Part shown: piece after piece, positions 34,273-43,200 of the stretch
How the letters are laid out: every line of letters begins with the position of its first letter
How positions within the stretch are numbered: the first letter of the stretch is position 1
Source of the DNA: Bacillota bacterium
GTDB taxonomy: Bacteria > Bacillota > Clostridia > Acetivibrionales > DSM-1351
NCBI GenBank assembly: GCA_023409265.1
Contig: JAEYHZ010000004.1
Coordinates: forward strand, 248,001-312,000
Reading direction: 5' to 3'
Length of the DNA: 64,000 nucleotides
Notes under the pieces: generated by a model
Databases searched by the model: none
What the model was told of the DNA's origin: nothing
The model's input: the letters and a program-made list of their open reading frames with translations, nothing else
Translations under genes and position numbers: made by a program

Positions 34273-36111
34273 ATGAGAGTTAAAAAGATACTCCTGTCTT
34301 TAATAGGATTTTTCAGCAGCTTGAGGCTTGTCCACAAGCTTATGATTATTTATTCCGCAATACTTGGAATAACCATAATAGTATTTGCAGGTCAGCTTAT
34401 TAATGTTGCCAATAATTCCACCGAACTGGATTTGATCAATGATTCCAGAGAACTATTGAAAGAAACAAAGTACAGCATTGAGAGAGAAATTGATACCTGT
34501 TACAGGACAATCAATGCTATCTCCAGTGATTATGACACAATGTCCTATATTAAAAGTTGGGACAAAAATGACCAAAGCGGAATTTTTGATTTCAATATGG
34601 AGCTGACAAAAAAGGTTCTTCTTATAAGAAATCTGAGTCCGGATGTTTATCAATTCAGAATCTACGTAAGTAATCCGGATTTTCCCGAGATGGGATCATT
34701 TATATACAGTGATTCAAGACTGGAAAACAAGAAAAAAATACTGGACGAATATGAAAAAAATCCAGACGGCTTTTGGAAGTTTGATCATCCCGAAGTCAGC
34801 TACAATCCCGGTACCATTGAACGAAAAAATGTGGTGTCTCTTTTTGTACCTTTAAAATATTCCAATTACAGGGAGTTGGGTATTATTGAGACAACGATGT
34901 ACACCGACACCTTTTTCAGACATATGTTTTCACAGTCTGAAAAGCAAAATTTGATAGCCTTTGTTGTTGATAACAAGGGTAATATTATATACGACAAAAA
35001 AAGTGCATTCGCTGAAAAGTATAATCTGGACAAGGCCGGACTGAAGGAATTGTATAAAGGCTATGACTTAAAGGCGGGTAATGAACTGATTCATATAAAC
35101 AAGGATAAGATATCAATGAACCTTATTTATGATTACATTGAGAATCTTGACTGTACTATTTGTTATGTCGTAACAAATGAAAGCATTACCAGCAACCTCC
35201 GAAACACCAGAAATCTTATTATAGCCGAAAGTCTTTTGGCTATGCTGGTTCTGTGTATTTTGATCTACATCTTTACCAATATTCTTTTAGTTAAAATGAA
35301 GCAGATAATCGCTTCCATGAGAAAGGTTGAAGCTGGAAAGCTTGACGTCAGAGTTAATGTAGAGGGTCAGGATGAAATGAGTGAATTGGCATTCCATTTC
35401 AACAGGATGCTGTCAAAGATAGGAGATCTGATTTCTGAAGTTGTTAAGAAACAGGAAGCCAAGAAAAATGCCGAGATTCATGCACTTTTTACCCAAATAA
35501 ACTCACATTTTATAATCAACACTTTGCAGAATATCAGTATGATGGCTGAAATTGATTGCAACTACGGGGTTGCTGATGCCATAAATTCCTTGGGCAAGCT
35601 CCTTCGTTACAGTATGAAGTGGACAAAGGAATTTGTAAGGCTGAAGGAGGAACTGGACTATATAGGCAATTATATTATTCTTATGAATATAAGATATGAT
35701 TTTGAAATAAAGCTGAATATACAAGTGCCTCAGGAACTAATGGATTTTGAAATTCTGAAGATGATGCTTCAACCGGCTGTGGAAAATGCCATTTATTACG
35801 GTATTGAGCCTCTCGGAAGTAATGGGGAGATCATAATTAAGGGCTATTCAACCGATGAAAACACCATAATAGAAATAATAGATAATGGTAAAGGTATGGA
35901 TTCCGAAAGCCTTTCAAAAGTTCAACAGGCTTTGTTATCCGGCGTGCCGGCTGATGAAAAACTGGAAAAGAAGGGGAACGGCATTGGATTAAGGAATGTT
36001 AATGAGAGAATAAAGCTGTTCTATGGAAATAACTATGGAATTGAAATTTCAAGTGAGAAGGGTTCCTATACAAAGTTGTCGGTGAAACTTCCGCCAAACT
36101 TCATAAACTAG
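34273..36111 (+). CDS. YesM-type sensor histidine kinase with atypical H-box
   Basis: 612 residues. Membrane helices at about 20-40 and 315-337 flank an extracellular sensor domain; HAMP about 338-390. The H-box reads QINSHFIINTLQ (H412), where most family members have INPHFLFNTL: the Pro after Asn and the Phe after Leu are replaced. ATPase motifs look complete: QPAVENAIYYGIE, DNGKGMD, GNGIGLRNVNERIKLFYG. GGGGGGAAG lies before the ATG, directly after its response regulator. No separate binding protein accompanies it, unlike the first cluster. Confidence 0.92.
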   Translation: MRVKKILLSLIGFFSSLRLVHKLMIIYSAILGITIIVFAGQLINVANNSTELDLINDSRELLKETKYSIEREIDTCYRTINAISSDYDTMSYIKSWDKNDQSGIFDFNMELTKKVLLIRNLSPDVYQFRIYVSNPDFPEMGSFIYSDSRLENKKKILDEYEKNPDGFWKFDHPEVSYNPGTIERKNVVSLFVPLKYSNYRELGIIETTMYTDTFFRHMFSQSEKQNLIAFVVDNKGNIIYDKKSAFAEKYNLDKAGLKELYKGYDLKAGNELIHINKDKISMNLIYDYIENLDCTICYVVTNESITSNLRNTRNLIIAESLLAMLVLCILIYIFTNILLVKMKQIIASMRKVEAGKLDVRVNVEGQDEMSELAFHFNRMLSKIGDLISEVVKKQEAKKNAEIHALFTQINSHFIINTLQNISMMAEIDCNYGVADAINSLGKLLRYSMKWTKEFVRLKEELDYIGNYIILMNIRYDFEIKLNIQVPQELMDFEILKMMLQPAVENAIYYGIEPLGSNGEIIIKGYSTDENTIIEIIDNGKGMDSESLSKVQQALLSGVPADEKLEKKGNGIGLRNVNERIKLFYGNNYGIEISSEKGSYTKLSVKLPPNFIN

Positions 36112-36303
36112 GTTGCTTTCTCGTATGGCATTTATTAACAAACGACACTTGGAAAAGGTATGTCTTTTTTGTATAAAACAACTAAAAAAAACGAACCAAA
36201 TCTAAAACCACTTACCTGTTTATATTCCTCACATTAAATTATAATAAAGCTACAAACTGTTTGTTTGCCACACAAGTTACAGTTCAATTCATTCTAAAGA
36301 CTC

Positions 36304-36315
36304 TCAAAACTTTGA
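36304..36315. promoter_or_regulatory. Palindrome TCAAAACTTTGA before importer genes
   Basis: TCAAA-AC-TTTGA, extended to CTC/GAG at the outside on 36303-36316. It overlaps the start of the GAGGAAGG ribosome site of the permease. A near-identical TCAAAGCTTTGA lies upstream of the GH16 gene (40187). Possible shared operator or RNA hairpin. ACAAACTGTTTGT at 36252-36264 is another short dyad in the same 213-bp gap. Confidence 0.35.
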
Positions 36316-36324
36316 GGAAGGTGT

Positions 36325-37299
36325 GTGTTTATTTTGTCTAACTTGCCTATCACTGAAAAAAGTACCCGGATAACAAAAAAAACTGGCTTTACCGGATTGA
36401 TCTCCAGGATATGGGCTCAAAAGGATTTACAGGCTATGGCCATTCCCGGTGTAATATGGATGATTATTTTTAACTTCATTCCAATGTATTTTATAATAAT
36501 TTCCTTTCAAAGGTACAATGTCGCAAAAGGTATTCTGGGTTCCAAATGGGTTGGCTTTGATAATTTTATTGAATTCTTCCGGGATGAACGATTTTGGTTG
36601 GTTATGAAGGACACCTTCGGTCTTAATATTTTAAGACTTGTAATAGGGTTTCCAATTCCAATCATATTTGCATTACTACTAAATGAATTGGTTTCAAACA
36701 AATTTAAACGTATCGTACAGACTATATCGTATCTCCCTCACTTCCTGTCCTGGATTATCGTAGGAGGTATAATGTACAACTGGTTATCAGACACAGGTAT
36801 GATAACAAACCTCCTGGTTCAGGTGGGAATTCTTAAGGAACCGATACACCTGATAGGTGGTGCACCGCAATATTTCTGGGGTATACTTATTACCTCCGAG
36901 ACATGGAAAGAAATAGGCTGGAACGCAATTATATATATTGCAGCTATTTCAAGTATTGATCCAAGTTTGTTTGAGGCAGCGGTTATTGATGGTGCCGGCA
37001 GATTCAGAAAAATCTGGAACGTTATTCTTCCTTCAATTAAAGGAACAGTAGCAGTACTTCTTGTTTTAAATATTGGAAATCTCCTCGGTTCTAATTTCGA
37101 GCAGCTGTTTATATTCTATAAGCCGGTTTTATATGATGTGATTGACGTTATAGATATTTATGCATACCGAATCGGTATAGAGAACGGTAGATTGTCTTAT
37201 GCAACAGCAGTGGGATTATTCAGATCAATATTTGCTTTTATCCTTCTTTATACTGCAAATAAGGCTTCAAAGAAACTTACAGACACATCTTTGGTCTAA
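36325..37299 (+). CDS. CUT1 sugar ABC transporter permease, LplB/YteP type
   Basis: 324 residues, about six membrane segments. EAA loop: LFEAAVIDGAGRFRKIWNVILP. LPHFLSWIIVGGIMYNWL is typical of the LplB group. The start is a GTG at 36325, close behind GAGGAAGG (36314-36321); the alternative TTG at 36334 is 3 codons shorter. First gene of the second importer, 213 bp after the kinase. Like the first importer, it lacks its own ATPase gene. Probable substrate: beta-1,3- or mixed-linkage gluco-oligosaccharides. Confidence 0.92.
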   Translation: MFILSNLPITEKSTRITKKTGFTGLISRIWAQKDLQAMAIPGVIWMIIFNFIPMYFIIISFQRYNVAKGILGSKWVGFDNFIEFFRDERFWLVMKDTFGLNILRLVIGFPIPIIFALLLNELVSNKFKRIVQTISYLPHFLSWIIVGGIMYNWLSDTGMITNLLVQVGILKEPIHLIGGAPQYFWGILITSETWKEIGWNAIIYIAAISSIDPSLFEAAVIDGAGRFRKIWNVILPSIKGTVAVLLVLNIGNLLGSNFEQLFIFYKPVLYDVIDVIDIYAYRIGIENGRLSYATAVGLFRSIFAFILLYTANKASKKLTDTSLV

Positions 37300-37315
37300 A
37301 TGGGGGTAATTCGAT

Positions 37316-38200
37316 ATGATGAAGATAAAAAAGAGTGTTGGATCTACGGTATTCGATACTATAAACATAGTAATTATGCTTGCAATTTGTTTCGCGGCTT
37401 TATACCCAATCTGGTATGTCCTTATACACTCTTTAAACAATGGATTTGATTCTGCCCAGGGCGGATTATACTGGTGGCCTCGAGAGTTTACCTGGGACAA
37501 TTATAAGGAAGTTTTCAGAAATAGCGAAATTATAACAGCTTTTCTAATAACAATAGCAAGAACCGTTATTGCAACAGCTGCCCATGTATTCTTTACAGCA
37601 ATGGTAGCTTACGCTTTCCTGAACAAGGAATTGATAGGAAGAAAAATCTTCATGACAATGGGACTCATAACAATGTTCTTCTCAGGCGGTCTTATACCAA
37701 CCTTTATAGTTATCAAGACCCTGGGAATGTTTGATAAGTTTATTGTTTACATTTTCCCTGTTATGTTCAGCTTCTTTGACCTGATAATTTTCCAGGCCTT
37801 CTTCAGAACAATACCTGAAGCGCTGGAAGAGTCAGCAAAAATGGATGGTGCCAATCACTTTACAATTTTCCTGAAAATTACACTTCCACTATCAAAGGCT
37901 GTTATAGCAACAATATTACTGTTCAATGGTGTGTTTAACTGGAATGATTATTTCATGGGAATCATCTACACTAACAATCAGGATCTTCACCCGATACAAA
38001 CATACCTCTACAAGATAATTATGACATCCGACTCCTCAAAGACATCATTGATGGCAGGCTCGGTCAGTATGACAAATTTTACTTCAACATCTCTTCAGAT
38101 GGCGACAATGATTATTACTACAATTCCAATAGTATGTATATATCCTTTTCTTCAAAAGCACTTTGTTAAGGGTATGCTTATAGGCTCAGTCAAGGAGTAG
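37316..38200 (+). CDS. CUT1 sugar ABC transporter permease, YtcP type
   Basis: 294 residues. EAA loop ALEESAKMDGANHFTIFLKI; C-terminal KHFVKGMLIGSVKE is the family ending. A GGGGGT ribosome site precedes the ATG, 16 bp after the first permease. Pairs with it to form the channel of the second importer. Confidence 0.93.
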   Translation: MMKIKKSVGSTVFDTINIVIMLAICFAALYPIWYVLIHSLNNGFDSAQGGLYWWPREFTWDNYKEVFRNSEIITAFLITIARTVIATAAHVFFTAMVAYAFLNKELIGRKIFMTMGLITMFFSGGLIPTFIVIKTLGMFDKFIVYIFPVMFSFFDLIIFQAFFRTIPEALEESAKMDGANHFTIFLKITLPLSKAVIATILLFNGVFNWNDYFMGIIYTNNQDLHPIQTYLYKIIMTSDSSKTSLMAGSVSMTNFTSTSLQMATMIITTIPIVCIYPFLQKHFVKGMLIGSVKE

Positions 38201-38226
38201 CCGAAGAAAAATTTAACCTGATATCA

Positions 38227-38250
38227 ATACTTGGGCGAAAGCTTAAGTAT
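38227..38250 (+). other. Intercistronic hairpin with GAAA tetraloop
   Basis: ATACTTGGGC-GAAA-GCTTAAGTAT: ten pairs (two of them G-U) closed by a GNRA loop, no T-run. It lies between permease and binding-protein genes, as does the hairpin at 6409-6438 in the first operon. Likely protects or sets the 5' end of a processed binding-protein mRNA. Confidence 0.55.
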
Positions 38251-38266
38251 TATATAAAAACATATA

Positions 38267-38296
38267 AGGAACAGCTAAATAATGTTTAACTGTCCT
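38267..38296. repeat. Minimal family B-like inverted repeat
   Basis: AGGAACAGCTAAATA then ATG then TTTAACTGTCCT: the family B ends back to back with almost no interior, 30 bp. Just upstream of the binding-protein ribosome site. May be a deletion remnant or a plain hairpin. Confidence 0.35.
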
Positions 38297-38322
38297 AAAC
38301 CAAATTAACAGGAGGGAAATCT

Positions 38323-40008
38323 ATGAAAAGGATTAAAATTGCTAAGGTTTTGTGTCTTATAATGGCATTGACTATGGCAGTTACAGTACTGGCTGCTTGT
38401 GGAAGTAATGATACAGCCAGCAGCAGCTCATCTGCACCGGCTTCTGATTCAGCGGCAGCAGTTTCTTCAACAGCAGCAGAAAGTACAACAGCAGCAGCTG
38501 AAGAGCCAGGCTGGAAAAAGGATACTTCACCGCTTAAGCTGGATTGGTACATTAACGAAACCTGGTTCAGCAATCCGGAGGGTAATCTTGCACATACTTT
38601 GATTAAAGAGCAGACCGGTATTGATATTAACTTTATTGTACCTGTAGGAGATGCAGGACAGAAGTTAAACACCATGATAGCTTCCAATTCACTGCCTGAC
38701 ATGGTAACGCTTGGATGGTATGCACAGCAGGTACCACAGTTATCCACTGACACATATACATATCCCTTGAATGAACTTGCAGACAAATATGACCCATATT
38801 TCTGGAAGGTTGCAGCTCCTGATATCGTAAACTGGTATAAGGATAAAGAGGGAAAGCTTTTCGGATATCCATGCAACGGAAATACACCGGATGATAACAC
38901 AAAATACAATGTTATCTCAAACAGATCATTCCTGGTTAGAAAAGATATATATGAAGCCATCGGCAAGCCTGACATGAGAACTCCTGAAGGATTCCTCAAT
39001 GCTTTAAAGGCTGCCAAGGAAAAGTTCCCTAAGGTTGATAACGGTCAGCCATTGATACCTTTCGCAGGTGCACAGTTTTTTGGAACCGGTAACAACACAT
39101 TTGAAGATATGCTTCTTGAATATCTTGCTGTTCCAAGAGAAATCGACGGAAAATTCTATGATGTAAAATGTGGAAATCCAAGCCCAGACTACATCAACTG
39201 GCTCAAGACTTTCAGAAAAGCTCATGAAATGGGCATGATGCCAACAGATGTATTTGTTGACGACAGAACCAAAATTGAAGAAAAAATCCAACAGGGTAGA
39301 TACTTCGCGCTGTTCTATCAGTGGAAGGATGCTATGATTCCACTTGGACAGTTATACGCTAACAAGCCAAATGAAATCTATATTTCAGTTGACGGACCTG
39401 CAAACAGCAAGCTTGATCCTCCAATGCTCAGCACAACCGGTTACTCTGGTTGGGAGCTCACGATGATCACAAAGAACTGTAAGAATCCGGACAGAGCTAT
39501 CAAGTTCATGACCTGGGGTATGAGTGAAAACGGACAGAAGGCTCTTTATCTTGGTAAAGAAGGGGAAACTTATGACATGGTTGACAATAAGCCTGTTATC
39601 AAGCCGGAAATCAATAAGATGAAGAACTCTGACATGGCTACCTTCAAGCAGAAGTACAACACCTACGGCGAAATCTGGATGTTCAATTCATCTATGATGA
39701 ACCTCTGGGAGCCGGATCCGGGCCAACCTTTCAACCAGTATCGTGAATGGGCAAAAGGAAAGAGCTCACACTATGGTGTATATGACAATAACAGACCGGT
39801 TGCAGACAGTGATGAAGGAGAAATCCTTGCTAAAGCAGAAAACAAATGGGGAGAAATTCTTCCTAAGTTGTTGATGGCTAAGACCGATGCTGATTTCGAT
39901 AAGATATGGAAAGATTATGAAGACTACAAGACTTCTATAGACTATCAGAAAGCTCTTGATTATCAGAGAGCAAAAGTTGCTGAAAACAAAGCGAAAATTA
40001 CCAAGTAA
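38323..40008 (+). CDS. Sugar ABC transporter solute-binding lipoprotein
   Basis: 561 residues. Lipoprotein signal peptide ending in VLAAC (C26), then a Ser/Ala/Thr linker (about 30-60) like that of the first binding protein. Body of the LplA type: LDWYINETWFSNPEGN, YPLNELADKYDPYFWK, and ISNRSFLVRKDIYEAIGKPDMRTPEG. C-terminal part rich in charged helices. CAGGAGGG precedes the ATG. A terminator follows, closing the regulator-kinase-importer operon. Its ligand is probably an oligosaccharide released by the adjacent GH16 enzyme. Confidence 0.93.
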   Translation: MKRIKIAKVLCLIMALTMAVTVLAACGSNDTASSSSSAPASDSAAAVSSTAAESTTAAAEEPGWKKDTSPLKLDWYINETWFSNPEGNLAHTLIKEQTGIDINFIVPVGDAGQKLNTMIASNSLPDMVTLGWYAQQVPQLSTDTYTYPLNELADKYDPYFWKVAAPDIVNWYKDKEGKLFGYPCNGNTPDDNTKYNVISNRSFLVRKDIYEAIGKPDMRTPEGFLNALKAAKEKFPKVDNGQPLIPFAGAQFFGTGNNTFEDMLLEYLAVPREIDGKFYDVKCGNPSPDYINWLKTFRKAHEMGMMPTDVFVDDRTKIEEKIQQGRYFALFYQWKDAMIPLGQLYANKPNEIYISVDGPANSKLDPPMLSTTGYSGWELTMITKNCKNPDRAIKFMTWGMSENGQKALYLGKEGETYDMVDNKPVIKPEINKMKNSDMATFKQKYNTYGEIWMFNSSMMNLWEPDPGQPFNQYREWAKGKSSHYGVYDNNRPVADSDEGEILAKAENKWGEILPKLLMAKTDADFDKIWKDYEDYKTSIDYQKALDYQRAKVAENKAKITK

Positions 40009-40027
40009 CATTTGCACCAGGAGTATT

Positions 40028-40062
40028 TCCCCCTAAACCTCAAAATTTAGGGGGATTTTTTC
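40028..40062 (+). terminator. Rho-independent terminator after second importer
   Basis: TCCCCCTAAA pairs with TTTAGGGGGA across an ACCTCAAAAT-type loop, followed by seven T. Confidence 0.93.
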
Positions 40063-40186
40063 TTAAACCCTTTCTCAAAAATTGCAGCAAAATTCTTGTA
40101 AAACTATCAGCTAAAACTTAAAATACTGGATCAAGCATGAGGTATTAATGCATGTCTGGTTTTTTGCGTCCTTTTTTATTGACATA

Positions 40187-40198
40187 TCAAAGCTTTGA
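40187..40198. promoter_or_regulatory. Palindrome TCAAAGCTTTGA upstream of GH16 gene
   Basis: Perfect 12-bp palindrome three bases after a TTGACA (40179-40184); no good -10 follows at 17 bp, so promoter assignment is uncertain. Differs by one base from the palindrome at 36304-36315 in the same locus. Confidence 0.4.
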
Positions 40199-40291
40199 GA
40201 AAACAAAAATGATCAAACACGCCCTAAGATTGTGAGCAATAATAATTTAATATTGGATGGGAAATACCTAAAAAAATTGGAGGGAAATAAG

Positions 40292-43200
40292 ATGTTAAGA
40301 AGAACTATCTCAATATTGTTAATAGTTACAATGCTGTTGACATGCATGGTTCAAGGAGTTTTTGCCGCTGAGCAGACTGCAGTTTCCCGGTATTCTGATG
40401 TTTCAGAAAACTACTGGGCAGCCAATGACATCATAAAATGGACCGATAATGGTCTTTTACAAGGTAACCCTGACGGAAGCTTCAAACCTGATAAGAACCT
40501 TACAAGAGCTGAATTTTGTGCAATAATAAACAAAATATTCGGTTATTCAAAGGAAAGCAACGAGAATTTTAAAGATATAAAACCAACTTCCTGGTATGCT
40601 TCAGTTGCCTCAAAAGCAAGAGCAGCAGGATATATTGACAGCTGGGCAGGAGATGAATTTAATGGTAATACGACTATAACGAGAGAAGAAGTTGCTGCTG
40701 CTATTTTTCACTTACTTAAATTATCCAAGGCTGATACCGCTGAATATTTAAGCAAATACTCCGATCTTAAGGAATATAAGGGCAGCTATGCCGATCAAAT
40801 TGCTGCAGTAATAGCCAATAGTTATTTTGCTGGATATTCCAATAAAACCTTCAAACCCGGGAAAGGCATAAGCCGCGCTGAAATCACCAAGGTGCTGAGC
40901 AGCATGATTGCCGGATTTTACAATACCCCCGGCACTTATAGTGGGATGGAATTAAAAGGAAATGTAATAATTAATACACCGGGAGTAATTCTGAAGGATA
41001 TTAAAATAACAGGGAATATTTATCTGGCAGAAGGTATCGGAGTAGGGGATGTAACTCTTGAAAATGTGACTGTTACCGGAAACGCCTATATAAGCGGCGG
41101 CGGAAAAATAAGCATAAATGGCAAACTGGTTCAGCAGGGAGCAATTGGACCAATTATTCCTTCAGGTTCCGCACCTGCAGGCAATTCAGGCAGTGCGTCA
41201 GCAGGTAGCAGTTCATCAGGAGGCAGCGGTTCATCAGGGAATAATACACCTAATACTCCTGAAAAGGTTGCTGCACCGGTATTCAGTGTGCCGGAAGGTA
41301 CTTATACAAAAACGCAGAATGTTGAAATTACTTGCGGAACAGCAGGCGCATCCATAAGATATACAACGGATGGAACAATACCAAATGTAAATTCTGCGGT
41401 CTACACATCGGCAATAAAAGTTGAAACAACCACTACGCTTAAAGCCGTTGCAGCAAAATCCGGAATGACAGACTCAGCGGTTGTTTCTGCAACTTATACC
41501 ATAAGTCCTCCTCAAGGTGAGTGGGAATTGGTATGGAATGATGAGTTTGACGGAACAGCTCTTGATGAAACAAAATGGTGGGCTGAAAACAGCGGAGGCG
41601 GTTTCGGAAATAGTGAAGAGCAGTTTTACAGACCTGATAATGCCACTGTAAAAGACGGCAAGCTAGTCATAACACCAAAAATGGAAGACTACACAAAGGA
41701 AGGGGACAACTACAAGAACCCATATAATTATACCTCGGCAAAGCTGTTCTCAAAAGCGGCCTGGAAATACGGTAAGTTTGAAGCAAAAATCAAATTACCT
41801 GTAGGTCAGGGCTTCTGGCCAGCATTCTGGATGATGCCTAATGACGGTGCATACGGCAAAAACGGCGGCAGAGGTCAATATGGTAATTGGCCTGGTTCGG
41901 GTGAAATAGACATCATGGAAGCCAAGGGCAGATTGCCTGGTGAGGCCTCGGGAGCTCTTCATTACGGCCCGCCACATGAGTTCCAAAGCAAGGGATATAC
42001 CTTCCCTGAGGGACAGACCATTGATCAATTCCATACCTATTCAGTAGAATGGGAGCCGGGTGAAATCAGATGGTATATTGACGGAAAGCTGTATAATACA
42101 ATAGACAATTGGCATAACAAAGGAGAGGACGGAGAAAAATATTCCTTCCCCGCACCCTTTGACAAGGAATTCTATCTTATGTTGAACCTTGCCATAGGAG
42201 GGAACTTTGACGGAGGTAAAAAACCTGATGCTTCCATGTTCCCGGCACAGATGGAGGTTGATTATGTAAGAGTATATGAGCTTACAGGCAGACCATACAA
42301 GACCCCTGTTGAACCCAACATGAATGCGGGACCCCTGCCTGATGGCGCAAGACAGCCGGATGCTACAGGCAACCTTGTTAAGGACATGAATTTTGAACAG
42401 GGAATCAAGGATAATCCGGAGGGTGTGGATGCTGATTTCGGAGAGGTTTGGAATTATATCCACAATGCTCAGTTTGGTGGAGCTGCAAATGTGTCGGTTG
42501 AAGCAATCGACGGAAAAAACTATGCAAGGATTGATGTGACCAACAAGGGAAGCCAGCCTTATTCAATCCAACTTGAGCAGCATACCACACTTGGTAACGG
42601 CAGATGGTACCAATTCTCATTTGATGCAAAGGCAGACAGGGAAAGAACCATTGAAACAAAGCTGGGAGGAGGGCCAACACGAGGCTGGAGTGCATACTCC
42701 GAAGGCTATGCTCCCAAGCTGACAACAGAAATGAAGAAATTCAGCTACAAATTCCAAATGACCAGGGATTCAGATGTCAAGGCCCGCATAGAGTTTAACT
42801 GTGCCACCGATACCGGTTCGGTCTGGATTGGAAATGTGAGAGTTGAGGAAGTTGCTGCTCCTGTGGTTGACTATAATGGGGCAAAGGAACCCTTGGAAAT
42901 GAGCGGTAACCATATTTATAATGGTGCATTTGACAAATATAAAATTGACAGAATGACTTACTGGAATGTTACAAATTCCAGTGCGGTCGCGGAGGTAAAG
43001 GTTCCTGAGGATACTCGTGAGCTGACTGCAAAAATCACCAATGGCGGAGCTGACTCCGGTGCAATTACTGTGGATCAGAAGGGTGTTCAGCTTATTAAGG
43101 ATCGCGACTACAAGCTTACGTTTAAAGCAAGAGCCGATGCAGACAGAACAATAAACATAAAGCTTGTAAGCAAGGACGGCAAGACTGCTTATATGGAGCA

